64,000 nt of DNA. It comes from Nemertoderma westbladi. Lineage: Eukaryota; Xenacoelomorpha; Nemertodermatida; Nemertodermatidae. Where the stretch lies: NCBI GenBank assembly GCA_032718475.1, contig JAUCBJ010006842.1, positions 186,001-250,000 on the forward strand, read 5' to 3'. The notes below the pieces were generated by a model. That model saw only the letters and a program-made list of their open reading frames with translations, was not told where the DNA came from and did not search any database. A program made the translations under genes and the position numbers. Numbering within the stretch: the first letter of the stretch is position 1; each line of letters starts with the position of its first letter. This document shows positions 55,869-64,000 of the stretch, piece after piece.

Positions 55869-56735
55869 CTTGAAATTTATTTCCACCCATAAATTATAAT
55901 ATCAGGCATTACTAAATCGGAATGCTGTACTGCCTCCATATCATCTCTGACAAACATGCTACATGAGATTATTTCATTTTAAGGTTTGCGACAATTGTGA
56001 AATTGTATTTGGGTCGTAATTATTTCTAAAAAAATTGATTTCCAAGTTGGAGTCAGGATCTATTTGAGACAAAGCTTCATTGTTTACATTTTCGCAGCTT
56101 TCCAAAAAAAATTATGTATTTAATAGGTCATGATAAGAAGAAGAAAGAAAAATATCAGGATAATTATCACTTACAAAACTGAAGGGGAAGATTATGTCAT
56201 AGCAATATATACAGTAACAATTACTAGGGTCGCTCTTAACACTATTTCACTGTAGGGCGACAGCGTAATAGATGTAATTAAATTAAACTATTAAATTGAA
56301 TAATTAAATTCCCAGTCAACGTCCCAGTACCCCTACCAACACACAGTCTAACCCAACTCAATTCGAAAACACCAACCAGTATTAGTGAAGTTCAACCTAC
56401 ATACTCTGGACATCAGCAGGAATATTAGCAACTCACCCCAACTGTACCAAGGAAACTGAATGTAACTACATTTATAACCCTCTATCATCTTCAAACTATT
56501 CCTCTCCAGCTTCAATTAGCTACTGATTCTGACAAGGCTACTGAGGCCAATGCCAACTCAAGCCGTGCCCCACCGACAAACTGCCCCAGTAAACTGTTGT
56601 ACAACTTAGATTGGAAATCTTTAAAACTACTACTATGTGCAGGTTTAGTCATACGGAAAAACTCATGATGTCGATAACCTAGCCTATAGAAACCTACAAA
56701 TGCAATATAAGAAACTGATTAAACGATAAACTATT
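55869..56735. other. No gene seen
   Basis: AT-rich sequence with no recognised element or open frame. Confidence 0.4.
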
Positions 56736-56854
56736 CTAATAAATAAATCACACAATGCAATAAACAATTAAAGTATAATAAATGCAATTAACATAATGTT
56801 TAATGCATTTATTATACTTTAATTGTTTATTGCATTTTGTGAATTATTTATTAG
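56736..56854. repeat. Near-perfect 119-bp palindrome
   Basis: Positions 56736-56786 pair with 56804-56854 (51-bp arms, about two mismatches). The 17-bp centre (TTAACATAATGTTTAA-like) is itself nearly palindromic. It sits directly 5' of a LINE-A fragment. Confidence 0.9.
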
Positions 56855-56871
56855 AAAAATTTATTATTTAA

Positions 56872-57235
56872 TGCACACATCTATCACCAACCAGACACTA
56901 TATTTTATTGGAGGTGTTCCATTGGTCCCACCAAGGTTGAGACTTGAACAGAGCTGCCTCCGTTTTGCAGGACATGCTTTCACCATGATGAAAGCCCAGC
57001 CTGTGACACAATCGTGTGCTTTGGCAGCCTCATGGAGAAAATAAGCATGGTGTACAACCCATGACTTCATTAAGACGCCTCTTTAAGGAGACTGGCCTTG
57101 AATATGCGGATAGTCTCGCGGAAGTCATGGGGGATAGGGAGTTTAGGAAGTGAATTTTGTCGACAAGCCATCATAGCATTCTTAATGCACACTGCATCAA
57201 TGCAAGCCAATTGTGGATTCGGCACAAATATTTTG
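56872..57235 (+). mobile_element. LINE-A, diverged 5'-truncated copy
   Basis: It matches the LINE-A C-terminal region from AATGCACACATC through ACCAGACACTATAT, CTCCGTTTTGCAGGACAT, TTTGGCAGCCTCATGGAG and AAGCATTCTTAATGCA-like 3' sequence. It is more diverged than the other copies, with no clear TAG tail. Confidence 0.85.
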
Positions 57236-58485
57236 TAGCTGATTATTCTAGATAGATAGATATTGGATGTAACCATGGGAAGCTTATGTGAATGAGGAAG
57301 TTAAATGAAGTTCCTTGTACTCTCAATATAAATATAAAATAAGTAGGAGTTTTAGAATTATTCTCATAATTAAAAACTATTTTATATTATTATTGTATTA
57401 TTTAGATTAGGCAGACCTAACATGCTTCCAAATGTTTTGCAAGATTCCCACCAACACAGCTGATCTGGAAGTATGTAAATGACAAGCATTCCATGTATAT
57501 TTCAATGAGTCCATTAACACAGCTGCAAAGTGTAAATGATAAATAAATTCATTAGGAAACTCAGTGGCAATCCCACCACAAGAGGAATGTCAGGAAATCC
57601 ATAACAGCTTGATTACAATCAAACAGTGTTTCAGTGTTCCCTTTAGTCTTATTACATAGTTGGACAAATAATGCATGCTAATTCTTTGTTGGCCAGGAAA
57701 CGGGTATTGGGGGGCTGCTGTTTTAATATGGAGTTTGATTGGTTTAGAATTGAAGTTAGTGAGCTGAGGGGAATGATGCATTATGGCCCAAGCTGTTCCT
57801 ATGCACTCACATAGCCCACAGGGATATTTCGTGATGATGACCCATAATGTATTTCATGCTGTGTTTGCCTTATTGAGCTGTAACAGCAGCACTGGCTTTA
57901 TGCTTTAACCATCCACATGGTAAAATATATTAATATATTACAGAAGCTAAAGTCAAGTCTGTGCCATATTGTTCTGAGGTTGCCTTTCTGCTTAATAATA
58001 TTTTATGTTATCGCATATCTTATGGTAGACTTAGCTTATATAGAGAAATAACTTGCTTGAATACTTATATTATAACATAAATACATTGTATGGAATAATA
58101 TGTCCCTATACACTCTGTGGTATATTAGATTGTAAGTATTGCACAAACTTTATAGTAAACTCTGGTTGGTCGTATCTAAACCCCCTATGTAGTTATTTAG
58201 TTTTTTGAGGTATATATAATGTGGGAGAGTAAGGCACAGCAAATGTTGCAGAGCTGAAATTGATGTGTTGTTGTTGATGTTTGGATTTGGTGTTGGTTTG
58301 ATGTTTTTGTAACACCCTGTCAGTCAGTACCAATGCATATAGTCCTCCAGAGACTTTTCCAGACAGTACTTAATTAATTGTGCATAGCTAGAATCTAGCA
58401 ATACTAGTAGGTTTACTCTCCAGTTTGTAATGTGAATAATCAACGTTACTCACTATAGAGGAGTAATATGGTTTCACAATGTCAG
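57236..58485. other. No gene seen
   Basis: No element or RNA gene was recognised. Mildly less AT-rich than average. Confidence 0.4.
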
Positions 58486-58497
58486 TAGATTGCCGAT

Positions 58498-58644
58498 ATG
58501 TTGGCTGCTGCATATTCACGACAATTAGAGGGGGTCACTGATGAAGATAACCAAGGAAAGGTCCACAGACGAGGAGTAGTTTCGTGTGGATGGAATCCCA
58601 TTCACTTTCTTACTCAACAAGGGTTCACACAACTTCTTACTCTT
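58498..58644 (+). CDS. Possible first coding exon, unknown protein
   Basis: ATG at 58498 opens 49 codons (MLAAAYSRQLEGVTDEDNQG..., VVSCGWNPIHFLTQQGF) ending exactly at a strong donor CTT|GTAAGT, phase 0. A possible acceptor (TTTCACAATGTCAG) lies just upstream at 58484. I cannot name the protein or find the next exon, so this is a weak call. Confidence 0.25.
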
Positions 58645-58649
58645 GTAAG

Positions 58650-60645
58650 TATTGCTTTAGCACATGGACTAATCAATAATCATACTTAATACTAATAAGT
58701 ATCCAAAAGTGGAAATCATTCATACAAAGCATAAAAGAATTATGAAAAGCACAACTTGCGAAATATACCAGCCAAAATTGTACTTTATCATTAATAGTTG
58801 GTAATCATAAAATATTGGCGAATTGGACAAAAGAATCCGTTTATTTGAAGTCTCCTTTTCTCACTAATATTTTTAAAATTGAGTTAATTAATCAAACTTT
58901 TTTTCACTAATTTCCAGAAAATTAGTTAAAAAGACTTTTTTTAATTAATTTTGTGAAAAAAATTAGTTAAAAAAAGTATTTTTTTAAAACTAATTTTAGC
59001 TTACTTTACGTACAGCTAGCTCAAACAATCTTCCGTCTGTACAGTACTGGTATCGATAATTGTACAGTACAGCCAGTACAATTCGAATACTGAAATTGGC
59101 GATAGTGGATAGACCTGACTCATCCTCAGATCCTACAGAATGGCTGTTCCCCTGTTAGCAGTACCAGACCTGGTGGTAGGCCTAAACATTGACAATCTAT
59201 ACGTGCTCGAAAATTTGAATGAGCAAGATGACACAATGTTTTTGGAGCTACTGACTCAGAAATCTTAGGATATCTCTCTGAAAGCGTGGGCAGCATTAAT
59301 AGAGTATTGTCGTCGTAAACAATGATAACCCTGGTGATATTTTTTTTCAAATACAATATATTGGATATAAAAACGTAACGGAAAACACTATTTCCACTCA
59401 TTTTCTTAAGCAAAATTCAGTTATTCTGCCCTTGTGTTATGAGTTTTCCACACGTTGGCATTTTAACACTTGCTTCTCTTTGCTCATGCTAAAAACCTGC
59501 CAACTCTTGTAAAACTCAACCACTCGGACAGAATAGTTGAGTTTCGCTAAATTGAAAATGAGTGAAAAAAAGCGGTGTATTCCGCTTACTTTTTTTCATC
59601 GAATAATATTCCTTTATTCTATACAATTATCTCCACAGTGATATTTACCTGCTTTTTTAGATTTTTTCTTGTGTTTCTCTTCTCTGTTGTTCCATCCAGT
59701 CGGCATGGTGTTCTGGTGTCTGGGATTGTATTAAGTTCCACATTTTCCTACTTCATGTTTCCGTTATGGGAACTGCCACAGTCATAGCTGGTCTTTCTGT
59801 GTTGGTTTATCTAATTAAACTCGATATTGTCATGGATGACTTTGTTGATTTAAACATGGTGGTTAGTATAATTCATTAAATACAATACAGAGTAGGGTGT
59901 CCGTAAGATTTGATATGATTTCAGTTTTGATTAACTCAGTGACATATGCACCAAAATACAATTTCTTGGTATCCTCTGAAACCCAATAACCTACCTAACA
60001 TGATGATGGCAAAAGTTATGCTCTCATCGTTAATGCTTATCTTTCATTCCATATAAATGACAAAGGTAGGTTGACTGAACTGACCAGCCTTTTGTCACCA
60101 TGTAATTATTTACAAATTAGACAAAATTTATACATAAGGACGAAGTAAATTATAGCGATAGAGGGGGTGGGGGGATAACTACAGTGCCATATTAGTCTAC
60201 CGGTAGCAACGGTTCTCGGGGAAGTTGAATGACTCCATTATGCAGGAGGCATTCCCTGCTTTGGGCAATTCTGAGACATTGATGCTGGAATTGCGTAGAT
60301 GTAGAGATCTTATTATGTAATATTTTCCAAATTTCATCATAGGAGGTAGGAATAGTCCTAGCTCAACTTAGTATTGGATTATAATAGTAATGCCAGTGCC
60401 ATCAAAAATATTGTATTGTACGAATTTATTATTTGATTTTCAATTGGCAATTGTTACAAATTATGCAGTTTAGAGGAGGAACTTGTTACAGATAAGGGGG
60501 TGGGGTACAAAAACAATATCAATCAATCACGGGATAGGCCCGGACCTGTATTTGTCATATAATTATACTATAATTCATTGCACTTGCACAATCATGGTTG
60601 TGTTAAGCTATATTATATTTGGGTGCAAGGCAATGATTCAACTGA
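58650..60645. other. About 2 kb with no recognised gene
   Basis: Includes A/T homopolymer-rich repeats of ATTAGTTAAAAA type at 58915-58995. No coding signal was recognised. Confidence 0.4.
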
Positions 60646-60705
60646 CTGGTATCAATAGCAACGCTAATGGCGATACCAGCCAGTTGGGGGGGGGGGGGGG
60701 GGGGG
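60646..60705. repeat. Hairpin followed by G-run
   Basis: CAACTGACTGGTATC at about 60648 pairs with GATACCAGCCAGTTG ending near 60687 (one mismatch). It is followed immediately by about 18 G. Confidence 0.8.
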
Positions 60706-60945
60706 TGGAATGATATGGGTGAAGGGGGAGGGGGGGTGTGGGGCTTAGAACAGGGAAATTGTAGCTTCATGCACGCACAAATTTATAATAATTTATCCAA
60801 TTATTGGGGAAATGCAGGTTAGATCGTATTAATGTTAATTTTTGTTCCAACGGTCCTGCTCCACTCACCTGTCCTGAGTGATGGGAACAACCGAAGCTAG
60901 TGCTGTGCTGTTAGTACGTAGTTATAGTTTATATACCGGTATTAA

Positions 60946-62965
60946 TTAAAGACTATCTAAAATATGGGATTTTAAGTATTTTGAGAAAGTTAATTTTGTT
61001 TTATTTTTTTTAATAGAGAGTGGGATACTGTTCCAAATGGATGGGCCTTGAAAACTCAAGGATTGCTGGGTAGATGTGAGTCTAACTAGCGGTAGATAGT
61101 AGTTATCTTGGGTAGCTGAGCGGGTAGGATGGTTGTGAATAGAGGAAGTTTTAGCGAAACGGAGAGTGGCAGTAGATGAGGTGATCGATTTAGAATTAAT
61201 TTCGTACATAAATAAGCCTACTTGGTGCTTGTATAGAGAGTCCAGGGGGAGAATGCCTAGAGATTTGTATAAAGGGGCAGAGGAAGCTTGATAGTGGCTA
61301 AAGGTGATGCATCTAATGAGTTTGTTTATTTGAATAGAGGCCTTAAAGTAGAAATATATGTACCACCCCAAAGTAGAATACCATAGTGTAGATAGGGATG
61401 AATTAAAGAGAAATAGAGTAGACGGAGAATACGGAGAGGAAAAATATAGCGGAGCTTATAAAATATGCCAGATATTTTAGATATTTTTTTTAATACACTC
61501 CCTACATGAGACTTCCAATTCAGGTGTTATCTACCCAGATTCCGAGAAATTTTGTACTTACAGTACGTTTAATATTACGAGAATTTATTTGGATTGGTGG
61601 AACCTGGCTATCAGAGTTTACAGTATTAGAGAAGATAGTATATTCAGTTTTAGTTAGGTTGAGAGAGAGCCGATTATCTATTAGCCAATCAGAAATTTTC
61701 TGTAATTCTAGATTAGTATTACTAATTAGGTTATTAACATTATGATTAGATTGAAAAAGAGTAGTATCATCTGCAAATAGTGCAGTTAGTATGTGAGAAG
61801 CGTTTGGGAGGTCATTAATATAGAGTAAGAATAGAATTGGAGAAATTGTGGAGCCTTGAGGGATACCACAAGTTAGCGGTTCTAGAGAGGAGGTGTGGTT
61901 GTCAATAGTGACAGATTGGGTTCGGTCAGATAGAAAGCTAGCTATTAGTTTATTTGGTAGAGGCCTCTGATACCATAGGATTCAAGTTTCTTAAGTAAGA
62001 TTTTGTGATTTAGGGTATCAAAAGCCTTTTTCAGGTCTATATATATAGCGCAGGTAGAATTTTTAGTGTCTAAGGAGTCATGAATTCGTTCAATTACCGA
62101 TAGGAGAGCATGAGTAGTTGTTATTTTCGGTCTGAAGCCGAATTGTGAAGATGTAAGAATAGAATATTTGTTTAAGTATGTCATAAGTTGTAGATTAATT
62201 ATTTGTTCATATATTTTGGATAGCACAGGTAGCAAAGATATAGGTCTGAAGTTGTTAGGATCGTAGGGGCTCTCTCCCTTATCCCTTATAAGATGGAATA
62301 ACTTGAGCTAATTTGAGAACTTTAGGGAAGAAGCCCTGTTTGATCGATAAATTGATTAGGTAGCTCAGATGAGTCGAGATAGGTTTAGCAGCGTGAATTA
62401 ATAATTTAGTTGGAAAGTTGTCATTAGATGAAGATTTAAGGTTTAGATTATGCAATAGATACTCTACTTCTAGTGGGGAGGTTTCTACTAGAGAGAACGA
62501 GTTGGATTTAGTGTGATTAATATAGCGGAGGGGAGAACAGGTAGAAGTGGGTATTTCATTAGCAAGAGTAGGACCTATAGTAGTGAAGTGAGTATTTAAA
62601 ACATTTGCAATGCGGGTTGGGTCTGTAATTGTTTCAGTTGAATTATTGGTGCATAATATTAATTTTTTTGGAGCCTTTGATTTAGTAGATATATTTAGAG
62701 CATAATTAATGATAAGCCACGTTTTGCGAGTGTTGTTAGAATTAGATTCAAATTGAGAGGAGTAGTAGTTACGTTCCGCAGCCCGTAGAGTAGAAGTTAA
62801 TTTATTGCGATATTTTTTAAAATTATTATGATTGGCCTCTGATGGGTGTTTAATATAGATGCGATAAAGGTAATTTTTTTTAATGGTACAGTTTAACAAA
62901 CTGTCAGTCATCCAGGGTTTAATTGTAATTCTCTTTGGGGGATAGATTTTTTAGGCACGTGAAGC
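60946..62965 (-). pseudogene. L2/CR1-like LINE, reverse transcriptase region
   Basis: On the minus strand, linker and fingers run from KKSIPQRELQLN and MTDSLLNCTIKKNYL (62911) to PKVLKLAQVIPSYKG. After a break near 62280 the frame reads MLPVLSKIYEQIIN, SQFGFRPKITTTHALL and AIYIDLKKAFDTLNHK (motif A). A further shift near 61945 leads to LTCGIPQGSTISPILFLLYIN (motif B) and LFADDTTLFQS (motif C, catalytic Asp pair). The C-terminus (61371-60946) carries the NKLIRCITFSHYQASSAPLY, LPLDSLYKHQVGLFMYE and SFQGPSIWNSIPLSIK blocks typical of L2/CR1-type proteins, ending at a stop. Only about three frame breaks separate it from a working RT. The endonuclease is absent. The 5' boundary abuts a minisatellite. 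Confidence 0.9.
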
Positions 62966-62994
62966 GAGCGAGTGTCAGTATATGTAGCGGTAGG

Positions 62995-63290
62995 CTGGGG
63001 GTCTTTGTTTTGTACATGGGGGGGGTCTTTGTTTTGTACATGGGGGGTCTTTGTTTTGTACATGGGGGGGTCTTTGTTTTGTACATGGGGGGGTCTTTGT
63101 TTTGTACATGGGGGGGTCTTTGTCTTGTACATGGGGGGGGTCTTTGTTTTGTACATGGGGGGTCTTTGTTTTGTACATGGGGGGTCTTTGTTTTGTACAT
63201 GGGGGGGGGGTCTTTGTTTTGTACATGGGGGGGTCTTTGTTTTGTACATGGGGGGGTCTTTGTTTTGTACAGGTCTTGGGTCTTTGGTCT
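62995..63290 (+). repeat. Minisatellite, 21-24-bp unit GTCTTTGTTTTGTACATGGGGG
   Basis: About 13 tandem units of GTCTTTGTTTTGTACATGG plus a G-run of variable length (5-10). The last unit diverges to GTACAGGTCTTGGGTC. Variation is almost only in the G-run. Proline/lysine-rich open frames on either strand are by-products. Confidence 0.97.
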
Positions 63291-63602
63291 TTATTTTGTA
63301 CTCTACCATATTTAATTATTTATTTGGGTTGGCGACCAACAGATAACAGATAAAAGGGTGTATTAAATTTAACTATTATCATAATATTCCTTAACATTTT
63401 AACATCTAAATAACCGACAATTGTATATATTAAATATTTAATTGCAATACAGCGGTGAACAAAATATGGGTATATTTAATTTATCAATTAATTATATATA
63501 CATATTCCGTATATTATCTAAATATAGTAGATATAAAACACCATATAGCACAAAGTACAAATTGCACCACTCTAAAGGGCCCAACACCAAGTGGGGGGGA
63601 GA
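63291..63602. other. No gene seen
   Basis: AT-rich spacer between the minisatellite and the GC-rich coding end of the next element. Confidence 0.4.
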
Positions 63603-64000
63603 TCAATACCGATCCGGGAGGTCAGATCCCTGTACACCTGCGCCGTCCCCAAATCCAAGACCCCGCCACGGCCGACGACCACCCGCAGACAGGGAGTTGG
63701 AACGGAGTAAGGAAAACTGGAGGCGCCTCCGAACTCCACCCAAGACACAGGCGAGGCCGCGTTCCCTCATGCTTTGCCGTCGCGAGACTAAGGTCTCGGC
63801 GAGGTGGCAAATAAGGATTTCGGCCTCCTTGCACCACACCCCGTCGGTGGTTCCGACTAGTGGGGTGAAGGAGATCCGACGATCCTCACACACCGCGCCA
63901 TAGTGGACCTTCTTAGCGTGGACCATCTGCTGGAGGATGGAGTCTAGAGACCGATTAACGTATGAGGGGGCGTCAGCGTTAACAATCGCAATGTCGAAAG
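63603..64000 (-). CDS. C-terminal end of a reverse-transcriptase-type mobile element protein (partial)
   Basis: Minus-strand frame open from the window edge to a stop before 63603. It reads FDIAIVNADAPSYVNRSLDS, SFTPLVGTTDGVWCKEAEIL and RRRLQFSLLRSNSLSAGGRR. FD..V.N..APSY..., SFTPLV...G....EA and R.R.SFSLLRS....RG.R are features I recall at the C-terminus of a widespread group of RT-encoding element proteins in marine invertebrates. The exact family is uncertain. The stretch is clearly GC-richer than its surroundings, consistent with a recent element. The upstream part lies outside the window. Confidence 0.6.
   Translation of the reverse strand, partial: FDIAIVNADAPSYVNRSLDSILQQMVHAKKVHYGAVCEDRRISFTPLVGTTDGVWCKEAEILICHLAETLVSRRQSMRERGLACVLGGVRRRLQFSLLRSNSLSAGGRRPWRGLGFGDGAGVQGSDLPDRY

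Noticed and set aside
62908-63353. Proline/lysine-rich (TKTPP) and FCTWG-repeat open frames on both strands
   Set aside because: They arise from the GTCTTTGTTTTGTACATGG minisatellite, with G-run length changes hopping between frames.

Overview
This is a 64 kb window from an AT-rich, intron-bearing invertebrate-type eukaryotic genome. The evidence is a spliced transposase gene, tRNA-derived SINEs, several LINE families and DDE transposons typical of metazoans. There are no bacterial-style operons. The phylum cannot be fixed from sequence alone. Frequent AGGCCTA words, TU-like foldback elements and long poly(dG)/poly(dC) tracts would suit an echinoderm or another marine invertebrate, but that is a guess. 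The window is dominated by mobile elements. I see one convincing host-type gene, a small Tim17/DUF1757-like membrane protein at 9613-10104 on the minus strand.

Layout, left to right. Positions 1-5981 are a nest: a minus-strand APE-type LINE (here LINE-A) interrupted at TTAA by a 5.3 kb DDE transposon (663-5927). That transposon carries an intact two-exon transposase of the Mutator-like/Kolobok kind, and its right arm was later hit by a CR1-like LINE. Positions 6430-8318 are two blocks of an 18-bp palindromic minisatellite. Positions 8759-9483 are a near-perfect 720-bp foldback element next to the host gene. Positions 10770-20339 hold SINE pieces, a MITE, a 655-bp foldback element made of short tandem repeats with a 9-bp target duplication, and a 2.3 kb element with long inverted ends. 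Positions 25018-29272 are the most complete LINE-A copy, invaded by a truncated copy of itself.

Positions 32365-37471 hold a piggyBac family represented by a non-autonomous copy and a broken transposase-bearing copy. Positions 37793-42852 hold fragments of Harbinger transposase, LINE reverse transcriptases and a SINE. Positions 45489-46939 are a Merlin-type transposase relict with a Ser/Asp-rich tail. Positions 48120-55868 are a degenerate LINE-A with a second piggyBac family inserted at TTAA, followed by a 1.6 kb tandem duplication that gives this piggyBac one left end and two right ends. Positions 60946-64000 hold an L2/CR1-like LINE, a CTTTGTTTTGTAC minisatellite and the C-terminal end of another reverse-transcriptase element at the window edge.

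The elements record a layered history. LINE-A copies provide paralogous empty sites that confirm two independent TTAA insertions. Three TTAA-targeting families share nearly the same terminal design: TTAA, then CCCTAT, then a short spacer, then a G-run. The best leads for something under-described are the TTAA-flanked element with the Mutator-like transposase, the shared G-run termini, the foldback elements and the Merlin acidic tail.
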